Source: Muraenolepis orangiensis (taxonomy: Eukaryota; Chordata; Actinopteri; Gadiformes; Muraenolepididae). From it: a stretch of 64,000 nt of DNA. The first letter of the stretch is position 1, and each line of letters starts with the position of its first letter. Made by a program: the position numbers and the translations under genes. Where the stretch lies: contig CM051000.1 in assembly GCA_027704905.1 (NCBI GenBank), positions 18,557,949-18,621,948 on the forward strand. Direction: 5' to 3'. Below, piece by piece: positions 1 to 9,664 of this stretch. The notes beneath the pieces are model-generated. The model ran no database searches. It was not told the origin of the DNA and saw nothing but the letters and a program-made list of their open reading frames with translations.

Positions 1-703
1 GTGGTAGTGTAGTAGTGCTGGTAGTGGTAGTGGTAGTGTAGTAGTGGTTGGTAGTGGTAGTGTAGTAGTGGTTGGTAGTGGTAGTGTAGTAGTGGTTGGT
101 AGTGGTAGTGTAGTAGTGGTTGGTAGTGGTAGTGGTAGTGTAGTAGTGGTAGTGTAGTAGTGGTGGTAGTGGTAGTGTAGTAGTGGTTGGTAGTGGTAGT
201 GTAGTAGTGGTTAGTAGTGGTAGTGTAGTAGTGGTTGGTAGTGGTAGTGTAGTAGTGGTTAGTAGTGGTAGTGTAGTAGTGGTTGGTAGTGGTAGTGTAG
301 TAGTGGTTAGTAGTGGTAGTGTAGTAGTGTTGGTAGTGGTAGTGTAGTAGTGGTTGGTAGTGGTAGTGTAGTAGTGGTTGGTAGTGGTAGTGTAGTAGTG
401 GTTGGTAGTGGTAGTGTAGTAGTGGTTGGTAGTGGTAGTGTAGTAGTGGTTAGTAGTGGTAGTGTAGTAGTGGTTGGTAGTGGTAGTGTAGTAGTGGTTG
501 GTAGTGGTAGTGTAGTAGTGGTTGGTAGTGGTAGTGTAGTAGTGGTTGGTAGTGGTAGTGTAGTAGTGGTTAGTAGTGGTAGTGTAGTAGTGGTTGGTAG
601 TGGTAGTGTAGTAGTGGTTAGTAGTGGTAGTGCAGTAGTGGTTGGTAGTGGTAGTGCAGTAGTGGTTGGTAGTGGTAGTGCAGTAGTGGTTGGTAGTGGT
701 AGT
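1..703. repeat. 24-bp minisatellite (GGTTGGTAGTGGTAGTGTAGTAGT family)
   Basis: Near-perfect tandem copies of a 24-bp G/T-rich, C-poor unit, with variants such as TTAGTAGTGG and a GTGCAGT version near the right end. Because 24 is a multiple of 3, every frame stays open for long stretches, but nothing suggests translation. The same unit recurs at 3880-4400 and 6815-7528, and in reverse complement at 63379-63668. The hAT element at 704-3879 interrupts the tract. Confidence 0.97.
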
Positions 704-980
704 CAGTGTTGGGGGTAACGCGTTACAAAAGTAACGCAATTACAGTAATGTATTACTATTTGCTGTAACGCAGTAATATAACGCATTACTAATACATTTT
801 CGGTAATATTTTACTCGTTACAATCTAAGTAACGCGCGTTACAACGCATTTTAACCCGTTTAGCTGTTGTTTTTTAAAGAATTCACCAACACCGCGAGAC
901 ATCCCGACAACAGAAAAAAGCCGGGACTCGGGAGCAAGCGCGATTTCCTGTTGTTTTTTTTTTCTCTCCTGTTGAGGCTG

Positions 981-3154
981 ATGATGACAACAGACACGGC
1001 GCAGCCGGACTCTACGTTTGCGCGATGGACATTCGCCCATTATTTTCAGTTCCTCAAAGAGAAGGAGAAGAACATCATTGTAAAATGCAACCTGTGTGCG
1101 ACACCGAGGGAACTCTCGACGTCAAAAAATAGCACCAGTAACTTAAAGAAACACCTGGACCGGTGCCACGCTAACACTAAGCTGAAAGAGAGGGATGCAC
1201 CTGCGGAGAAGAGAAAGAAAAAAGAGGACGAACATACGGGACAGACAAAGCAACAAAAGTTAAGTTTCTCTCGGTCTGCCATGGTTCTTGAAGCCAGAGA
1301 AGTGAGGAGACTGGTGGCAGAATTTATTGTGGAAGACATGCACTCCCTATCAACGGTAGAATCGCCAGCGTTCAGAAAGCTTGTCAGCAAAATCCCCGTG
1401 AGCAGCAACGACAAGGTAAGCTAACGTTGTCATAGAGAGTGGGCCATGCGGCCATGTATCTACCTTGTTATCATTTTAAATAACAACCTAAATAGCGAGT
1501 CCGTGCTGTTGAGGAGAAGTGAATCTCTCATGTTTTTTATTTTTTTATTTATTTTTTTATTTTACGGATATGCGAATATAGTCTGACCAATTTAAAAACA
1601 GCATGAGTTTAACATCTAGCTATCTTCTTAATTTTTCAGCATGTACTGCCTGACAGAAAAACATTCGCCAAAGATTTGGACAAGGCATATGCTGTCATGG
1701 AGAAGGAGCTGAAGAAAATACTCGAAGCCCAGCAGTATGTGTCAACAACAGCAGACATATGGAGTGCCAACAACAAAAGTTTTATGGGGGTCACCGTGCA
1801 CTGGATTGATGCAGATACCTTGGCACGAAAGAAGGCTGCAATAGCTTGTAAAAGATTTAGGGGTAGACACACATATGATGCAATTGCAACAGAGCTAGAA
1901 GACATTTTTTCTCAGTATGGACTGACATACAATAAAGTGACTGCATGTGTGACGGACAATGGGAGCAACTTTGTTAAAGCCTTCAAGGAGCATCAGCAGC
2001 TTCAAGTGGAGTTGGAGGAGGAGGGGGAGGAGGAGGAGGGTGATGGTGAGGTGGAGTTCACAGACCTTCATAGTGTGCTTACTGCCGATGATGCGCAGCA
2101 TGGACAATGTGTACTGCCTCCCCACCATAGATGTGCAGCCCATACACTTAATCTAATTGCAAACAATGAGGTTGTTAAGTGGCTGGTATCTAATCCAGAA
2201 TCAAGGGCTGTGTATCGTAGTGCTACAGCTAAATGTTCAGCAATGTGGACAAAGGCCAGCCGCTCCACCATCGCATCAGAGTGCCTGGAAGAGGTCAGTG
2301 AAAGAAAGTTGATTGTCCCCACAACAACACGGTGGAACTCATTCTATAACGCCTATGCTCGTGTCATAGAAATGCCCCTCACTGACATAAATAGCCTATG
2401 CACACAGCTTCAGATTAAATGTATGAATGACAGGGAATACCAATTTCTCAAGGAATATTGTTACATTATGAAGCCTTTCACAGTTGCATTGGACATCCTA
2501 CAGGGTGAGGACACTTGCTTTTTTGGGACACTTCAACCAACACTCGAAGTTTTGATGGCCAAAACCTTGGTAATGACACAGGGCCTATCGCAAATGACCA
2601 CTGGGCTGCCTGAAGTTATTGTGGGAGCAATCAAAACTCGATTTGCTGCGACGATTGATTCCAAGGATGCACTTCTGGCTGCTGTTTCGCTGCCAAAGTT
2701 CAAGCTGCGCTGGGTAAAAGAAGAATCCAGAAGAGACCACATCAAGCTCCTCCTCACAACGGAGTGCCGCTCCCTTACAACAGAAGAGCCTACAGCCCTG
2801 ATGCCTGATACCCCTCAACCTGCTGCTGCTGCCTCCAGCGAGGATGACTTTTTTTCTTTTGAAGTACAGCCCAGTGCCACAGCTGATGCGCCCATGTCAG
2901 TGGAAACAGAGGTAATGTCTTATCTCAGTTCTGCCCCTGTGATGGAAAGCCTGCACATGTTTCCAAGGATTAAACAAATTGCACTCCGCTATAACACCCC
3001 AACACCATCCAGTGCACCAGTAGAAAGACTTTTCAGTCTTGGGAATCTTGTGCTCAGCCCAAAACGCAACCGTCTTGGTGATGGACGCTTTCAGCGCCTT
3101 CTCCTGATGCGCTTCAACAGATATTTCAGTCAAGAGGGTGGTGGAATAGGCTAG
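981..3154 (+). CDS. hAT transposase with BED zinc finger (two exons)
   Basis: Exons are 981-1415 and 1640-3154. The intron starts AAG|GTAAGC and ends in a T-rich tract with CAG at 1637-1639, and the join is in phase 0. The predicted protein has about 649 residues. I chose the first of two adjacent ATGs at 981; the frame is open upstream but has no other ATG. Residues 13-63 form a BED finger with Cys36, Cys39, His58 and His63. The RNase-H-like core has acidic residues near 184 (TADIW) and 251 (TDNGSN), followed by a CAAHTLNL motif. The C-terminus carries the hAT dimerisation region (SAPVERLFS, Glu near 607). In this family the enzyme acts in the nucleus, binds the element ends and cuts and pastes DNA. 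An acidic low-complexity run (about residues 274-285) lies after the second catalytic Asp. No stop or frameshift is seen. It is an Ac-type or ZBED-like hAT; I cannot name the subfamily. Confidence 0.9.
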
Positions 3155-3860
3155 TCCCCCCCACTACACCCTAGAACCAGAAGTAGGCTATGTCCAGGCC
3201 ATAACTGCCTTTATAGTTCTGTTTACTTTACCAGCCTTCTAGGCTGCATGCTACCTCTGTTATATAGGCCATTTGACAGGAACAGGTTTCTGTGAAGAAT
3301 TCATTTTTTATTTTCAATTTTATGTTTATTTATTTATCCAGTCTTACATTTTTTGTGAAGTTGGGAGTGAAATGACTGATTTGTATTTCATATTTGCCAA
3401 ATAGGCCCATGCACTTTATTTTATTTTCAGTATTCTTGAAGTACCGTATGTGCTTTAGCTAGAGTTCTAGCTATAAGTGATTGAAATTTTACCAGCCTTT
3501 CTGTGGTAGCCTACGTTGTAGCCATTTTTTTGGCAAATTTCCTGGCTTCTCTGGCCTGTGTTTTATTGATTAGCCGTTGTAGGCTATGTTTAGATTACAT
3601 GTTAATGTTTGTTGGACTCATAAAACAGAAGTTGTGTCCATTCATCCATTCACTGAATGTAAATAATCAGCTATAACAATCTGCAGTTTAGCATTTTTAA
3701 ATGCTTAGTCATATATTTCTGTGGCTATTTTGTTGAAAGTAACTCAAAAGTAATACACAAGTAGTGTAACGCATTACAATTCAGAGATAGTAATATTGTA
3801 ATGTAACTAATTACTTTCAAATGACAGTAACTAGTAATATATAATGTATTATATTTTGGA
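3155..3860 (+). other. 3' untranslated and subterminal part of the hAT element
   Basis: This is AT-rich non-coding sequence between the transposase stop and the right terminal repeat. The last 130 bases contain the GTAAC/GTTAC subterminal motifs that mirror the left end. No second gene is visible. Confidence 0.7.
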
Positions 3861-3879
3861 TGTAACTTGCCCAACACTG

Positions 3880-4400
3880 GTGGTAGTGTAGTAGTGGTTG
3901 GTAGTGGTAGTGTAGTAGTGGTTGGTAGTGGTAGTGTAGTAGTGGTTGGTAGTGGTAGTGTAGTAGTGGTTGGTAGTGGTAGTGTAGTAGTGGTTGGTAG
4001 TGGTAGTGTAGTAGTGGTTGGTAGTGGTAGTGTAGTAGTGGTTTGGTAGTGGTAGTGTAGTAGTGGTTGGTAGTGGTAGTGTAGTAGTGGTTAGTAGTGG
4101 TAGGGTAGTAGTGGTTGGTAGTGGTAGTATAGTAGTGGTTGGTAGTGGTAGTGCAGTAGTGGTTTGGTAGTGGTTGTGCAGTAGTGGTTTGGTAGTGGTA
4201 GTGTAGTAGTGGTTGGTAGTGGTAGTGTAGTAGTGGTTAGTAGTGGTAGGGTAGTAGTGGTTGGTAGTGGTAGTATAGTAGTGGTTGGTAGTGGTAGTAT
4301 AGTAGTGGTTGGTAGTGGTAGTATAGTAGTGGTTGGTAGTGGTAGTGCAGTAGTGGTTTGGTAGTGGTAGTGCAGTAGTGGTTGGTAGTGTTAGTGTATA
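3880..4400. repeat. 24-bp minisatellite, right of the hAT insertion
   Basis: This continues the same 24-bp unit as 1-703. The last third has variant units (GGTAGGGTAGTAG, GTATAGTAG, GTTTGGTAG). The order of these variants matches 7100-7528, so the end of this tract belongs to the tandem duplication. Confidence 0.95.
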
Positions 4401-4699
4401 GATAATTCAGCAGTCAACAATTTGACTACAGTACAGATTAGCATTTAAATGTAAGTTTCCATGGCGACCTTCTACACATTTTGCTTTGTGTATTGCAAAT
4501 TATTTTAGGATTTGCTTCCTATGTAAATATGATCGCAAGGTCAACTCAGCTCTGTATAATGATGCATAAAATAACAATCAGGACTTACTTCAAGATTATG
4601 GGCACACACGAGATGTTTTCAATGTCCAGACAATCCTTCTCCAACATGAGCTTACTATTTAAATGCAGTCCAGAAAATGTACAATAGTTTGTACTTGTA

Positions 4700-4908
4700 A
4701 TAGTAGTAGTAGTAGTGGTAGAAGTGTAGTAGTTGTGGAGTAGAAAAAGTATTAGGAGTATTGTAGTTATGTGTAGCAGTAGGAGAAGTATAGTAGTTCT
4801 GTAGTAGCAGAAGTATACTTGTTCTGTAGTAGTAGAAGTATACTAGTTATGTAGTAGTAGTAGTAGTAGTAGTAGTGATAGTAGTAGTAGTAGTAGTAGT
4901 AGTAGTGA

Positions 4909-4997
<89 letters not shown>

Positions 4998-4998
4998 A

Positions 4999-5075
<77 letters not shown>

Positions 5076-5083
5076 TAAGTATA
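4700..5083. repeat. (GTA)n microsatellite
   Basis: A long run of GTA/TAG triplets with scattered GTG and GAT variants. Poly-Val and poly-Tyr open frames here are composition artefacts. In copy B the same array is about twice as long. Confidence 0.97.
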
Positions 5084-5088
5084 GAGTG

Positions 5089-5345
5089 TGGGCGGCAGTA
5101 TAGCTCAGGAGGTAGAGCGGTCGCCTCACAGAATCGCTAGTTCGATCCCCGGCTCCTCCTAGCAAAAACTGTGGAGGTGTCCTTGAGCAAGACACCCTAA
5201 CCCTAACTGCTCCCTGGGCGCTGTATAAATAGCTGCCCACTGCTCCTAATACTAGGATGGGTTAAATGCAGAGAACACATTTCACTGTATGTTTACATGT
5301 ATGTGACCAATAAAGAGGATTCAATCCTCACGATTTGTTGTTTGT
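5089..5345 (+). mobile_element. tRNA-derived SINE
   Basis: The head resembles a tRNA gene, with a pol III A box (TAGCTCAGGAGG, 5101-5112) and B box (AGTTCGATCCC, 5139-5149). It is followed by a family-specific body (about 5165-5270) and a 3' end containing ACCAATAAAGAGG and a TTGTTG-rich tail. Related copies are at 8633, 18989 (-), 29510 (-) and 31094. It is non-coding and depends on a LINE for movement. The CCCTAACCCTAA within it is part of the SINE, not a telomere. Confidence 0.88.
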
Positions 5346-5623
5346 TGTTGTTGAGTATAGTGACAGTAATCAAAATCAAGTAAACCTGTTATATTATCAG
5401 TTTTGGAAACTTTTTCAAAACAGCTTCAATAGCAGAATCTAGATCCTTTATTGGTAGTGTAGTATTGATAGTGGTTGGTCGTTTGTGTAGTTTTGACTAC
5501 AGTACAGATTAGCACTTAAATCGTTTTCCATAGTGATCTTCTTCTCTGGACGTGGAGTTCGTCATTAATGTGTGTTATCATTGGTCCATTCAGTGGGCAG
5601 GCGTGTCAGGTGGTTCACTGCTT
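5346..5623 (+). other. Lectin-unit upstream flank, copy A (no gene attached)
   Basis: Non-coding sequence nearly identical to 8890-9167, upstream of the first lectin gene. It includes an ATTGG (inverted CCAAT) element near 5580. Here it leads only into the 46-bp repeats and then a LINE, so this is a gene-less relic unit. Confidence 0.7.
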
Positions 5624-5809
5624 TAGTACATATGTAGTAATACTGTCTTCATCCTGGTGAGTCCTGCTTTAGTACTAACGTTGTATTACTGTCTTCATCC
5701 TGGTGAGTCCTGCTTTAGTACTAATGTAGTAATACTGTCTTCATCCTTGTGAGTCCTGCTTTAGTAGTAATGTAGTAATACTGTCTTCATCCTTGTAGTG
5801 ATACTAGAA
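5624..5809 (+). repeat. 46-bp repeat with splice-donor core, about 4 units
   Basis: Units have the form CTGTCTTCATCCTG|GTGAGTCCTG followed by CTTTAGTACTAATGTAGTAATA. Each contains a donor-like CTG|GTGAGT or a one-base variant. This is a copy of the array upstream of the lectin genes. Confidence 0.85.
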
Positions 5810-5856
5810 TGTAGTAGTGGTTGTTAGTGTAGTAGTGTAGTAGTGGTAGTGTAGTA

Positions 5857-6814
5857 ACGATGAGGAGTACAGAGGCGTCGTGGACTCCTTCGTTGAGTGG
5901 TGTGAGCTGAACCACATGCAGCTCAACACAGACAAGACGAAGGAGATGGTGGTGGACTTCCGCAGGAGGAAATCTACCCCCACACCCATTTCCATCAAGG
6001 GTGTGTCCGCAGAAGTTGTTCAGGAATATAAATACCTGGGAGTTCATCTGGACAACAAACTGGTCTGGGCCAAGAACTCTGAGGCTGTTTACAAGAAGGG
6101 CCAGAGCCGTCTCTACTTCCTGCGGAGGCAGGAATTGCAACGTTTTGCAACGTTTGCAATACGATGCTGAAGATGTTCTACCAGTCGGTGGTAGCCAGTG
6201 CCATCTTCTCCGGTGTCGTGTGCTGGGGAAGCAGGTTGAGGTCAGCTGACGCCAACAAGATCAGCAGGAACGTCAGGAAGGCTGGCGCTGTCCTGGGGGT
6301 CCAGCTGGACTCCTTGTTGGTGGTGTCTGAGAGGAGGATGCTGCGCAAGCTGCGTAGTATCCTTGACAACAACTCTCACCCTCTCCATCAGGTGCTGACC
6401 TCATACAGAAGCACCTTCAGCAACAGACTCATAATAACAACAGACTCGTAATTTTGCACTGTAAATTCAATTTCACTTTTCACATTTTTCACTTTTTCAG
6501 TATTCATCTGAGTTATTTATTAGTATTAGTACTGCCAATTTGCACTATATGTATTGTTGTGTATTGTATATACCTACGTATTACTGTAATAATACTGTAA
6601 ATTGTGCAATTCATCTATCAATACATTTAGATTTCATTCAGAGTTCATTTAGTTATATTTTGTTTATACTAGTTTAGTTTAGTTTAGTTTGTTGTAGTTT
6701 TTAGCTTTTAGGTATTAGTATATTTTTGTGTGCATTTATTCCCCCTGTTTCAACTGTTGCACCTTAATTTCCCTCGGGATAAATAAAGTTATCTTGAATC
6801 TGAATCTGAATCTG
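5857..6814 (+). pseudogene. L2-like LINE fragment, 3' end of RT ORF
   Basis: Translation gives the region after the RT catalytic core of an L2/CR1-type LINE: a WCELNHMQLNTDKTKEMVVD-like stretch, then YKYLGVHLDNKLVW, from about 5880. A frameshift near 6150-6165 moves the reading into a second frame (to 6451) with the VCWGSRL and LRKLRSIL segments. The 3' UTR ends in CCCTCGGGATAAATAAAGTTATCTT and a (GAATCT)n tail, a typical L2-group 3' end. The 5' part is missing. It differs from the LINE at 15436 and 25782 in sequence and tail. Confidence 0.82.
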
Positions 6815-7528
6815 TACTGGTTGGTAGTGGTAGTGTAGTAGTGGTTGGTAGTGGTAGTGTTGTACTGGTTGGTAGTGGTAGTGTAGTAGTGGTTGGTAGT
6901 GGTAGTGTAGTAGTGGTTGGTAGTGTAGTAGTGGTTGGTAGTGGTAGTGTAGTAGTGCTTGGTAGTGGTAGTGGTAGTGTAGTAGTGGTAGTGTAGTAGT
7001 GGTTGGTAGTGGTAGTGTAGTAGTGGTTGGTAGTGGTAGTGTAGTAGTGGTTGGTAGTGGTAGTGTAGTAGTGGTTGGTAGTGGTAGTGTAGTAGTGGTT
7101 TGGTAGTGGTAGTGTAGTAGTGGTTGGTAGTGGTAGTGTAGTAGTGGTTAGTAGTGGTAGGGTAGTAGTAGTTGGTAGTGGTAGTATAGTAGTGGTTGGT
7201 AGTGGTAGTATAGTAGTGGTTGGTAGTGGTAGTGTAGTAGTGGTTGGTAGTGGTAGTGTAGTAGTGGTTGGTAGTGGTAGTGTAGTAGTGGTTGGTAGTG
7301 GTAGTGTAGTAGTGGTTTGGTAGTGGTAGTGTAGTAGTGGTTGGTAGTGGTAGTGTAGTAGTGGTTAGTAGTGGTAGGGTAGTAGTGGTTGGTAGTGGTA
7401 GTATAGTAGTGGTTGGTAGTGGTAGTATAGTAGTGGTTGGTAGTGGTAGTATAGTAGTGGTTGGTAGTGGTAGTGCAGTAGTGGTTTGGTAGTGGTAGTG
7501 CAGTAGTGGTTGGTAGTGTTAGTGTATA
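6815..7528. repeat. 24-bp minisatellite, third block
   Basis: Same unit as 1-703. It directly abuts the LINE tail on the left. The final variant units match 4200-4400. Confidence 0.95.
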
Positions 7529-7829
7529 GATAATTCAGCAGTCAACAATTTGACTACAGTACAGATTAGCATTTAAATGTAAGTTTCCATGGCGACCTTC
7601 TACACATTTTGCTTTGTGTATTGCAAATTATTTTAGGATTTGCTTCCTATGTAAATATGATCGCAAGGTCAACTCAGCTCTGTATAATGATGCATAAAAT
7701 AACAATCAGGACTTACTTCAAGATTATGGGCACACACGAGATGTTTTCAATGTCCAGACAATCCTTCTCCAACATGAGCTTACTATTTAAATGCAGTCCA
7801 GAAAATGTACAATAGTTTGTACTTGTAAT

Positions 7830-8625
<796 letters not shown>

Positions 8626-8632
8626 ATAGAGT

Positions 8633-8890
8633 GTGGGCGGCAGTATAGCTCAGGAGGTAGAGCGGTCGCCTCACAGAATCGCTAGTTCGATCCCCGGCTC
8701 CTCCTAGCAAAAACTGTGGAGGTGTCCTTGAGCAAGACACCCTAACCCTAACTGCTCCCTGGGCGCTGTATAAATAGCTGCCCACTGCTCCTAATACTAG
8801 GATGGGTTAAATGCAGAGAACACATTTCACTGTATGTTTACATGTATGTGACCAATAAAGAGGATTCAATCCTCACGATTTGTTGTTTGT
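8633..8890 (+). mobile_element. tRNA-derived SINE (duplicate of 5089 copy)
   Basis: Essentially identical to the SINE at 5089, with A box at 8646-8657 and B box at 8684-8694. Because it lies inside the segmental duplication, it is not an independent insertion. Confidence 0.88.
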
Positions 8891-9167
8891 TGTTGTGAGT
8901 ATAGTGACAGTAATCAAAATCAAGTAAACCTGTTATATTATCAGTTTTGGAAACTTTTTCAAAACAGCTTCAATAGCAGAATCTAGATCCTTTATTGGTA
9001 GTGTAGTATTGATAGTGGTTGGTCGTTTGTGTAGTTTTGACTACAGTACAGATTAGCACTTAAATCGTTTTCCATAGTGATCTTCTTCTCTGGACGTGGA
9101 GTTCGTCATTAATGTGTGTTATCATTGGTCCATTCAGTGGGCAGGCGTGTCAGGTGGTTCACTGCTT

Positions 9168-9353
9168 TAGTACATATGTAGTAATACTGTCTTCATCCTG
9201 GTGAGTCCTGCTTTAGTACTAACGTTGTATTACTGTCTTCATCCTGGTGAGACCTGCTTTAGTACTAATGTAGTAATACTGTCTTCATCCTTGTGAGTCC
9301 TGCTTTAGTAGTAATGTAGTAATACTGTCTTCATCCTTGTAGTGATACTAGAA
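9168..9353 (+). repeat. 46-bp repeat upstream of lectin gene 1, about 4 units
   Basis: Units contain TCTTCATCCTG|GTGAGTCC and degrade to CCTTGTGAG and CCTTGTAG toward the gene. The first unit follows a promoter-like ATTGG-containing flank (about 9125). I infer that one unit supplies the donor of a 5' non-coding exon. Confidence 0.75.
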
Positions 9354-9664
9354 CTAGTACAACTAACGGCTGGTCTAACAGTAGTACATGCCAGGGGAGC
9401 CTTTGGGGTCAGTGGAATAGAAGGGATGATGAGATCTAGCATGCCTAAAATAATCAGATTTAAATACGATTGTTATACCTGGGAACCGCTTTTTGTATTA
9501 GCAAAATATTCCAATAGAGATATTATAGTAGTCTACAATAGCTTGATATGAGCTAGTATTGGGTCAGTTGTATCTGATGGCTATATTAATACCTGTGCAT
9601 GTCTAATATGTACACATGAACTGTGTGTAACTCATGTGACTTTGTTTTTCTGTCTGGTGAAGAC
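9354..9664 (+). other. 5' intron / leader of lectin gene 1
   Basis: Conserved non-coding sequence shared with 17040-17343 and 27610-27944. It ends in a pyrimidine-rich tract and an AG at 9661-9662, just before the start codon, so it looks like the intron between a non-coding first exon and the first coding exon. Confidence 0.55.

Larger units (their letters stand above)
704..3879 (+). mobile_element. Complete hAT DNA transposon with 8-bp TSD
   Basis: The element is 3176 bp. It begins CAGTGTTGGG and ends CCCAACACTG, a perfect 10-bp terminal inverted repeat. The flanking 8-mers at 696-703 and 3880-3887 are both GTGGTAGT, the TSD length expected for hAT. The host sequence on both sides is the 24-bp minisatellite, so the element landed inside that array. 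Both subterminal regions (about 715-850 and 3740-3860) are rich in short GTAACGC/GCGTTAC and TAAC/GTTA motifs, typical of hAT transposase binding regions. It encodes one spliced transposase with no visible break. GTGGTAGT occurs often in the array, so the TSD alone is weak evidence, but it fits exactly at the inverted-repeat boundaries. Confidence 0.93.
4030..5809. repeat. Tandem segmental duplication, copy A
   Basis: This segment comprises the end of the minisatellite, a spacer, a GTA microsatellite, a SINE and lectin-gene upstream sequence. It matches 7150-9353 almost base for base. The offset is 3128 before the microsatellite and 3544-3545 after it, so the copies differ mainly by about 417 bp of microsatellite expansion. 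The shared sequence stops at 5809/9353: copy A continues into minisatellite and a LINE, while copy B continues into the first lectin gene. Confidence 0.92.

Noticed and set aside
350..718. Long open frame of VGSGSVVV repeats, and similar frames at 3867, 7120 and 63383
   Set aside because: A 24-bp minisatellite stays open in all frames because its unit is a multiple of 3. No start context, splice site or domain supports a protein.
4481..4687. 68-residue ORF repeated identically at 7609-7815
   Set aside because: Identity reflects the recent segmental duplication, not selection. There is no domain, and the start is not in a convincing context.
5089..5160. tRNA gene
   Set aside because: The A and B boxes are present, but the head is fused to a SINE body and tail and recurs several times, so it is a tRNA-derived SINE.
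5193..5210. Telomeric CCCTAA repeats
   Set aside because: Only two units, and they are a fixed part of the SINE body in every copy.
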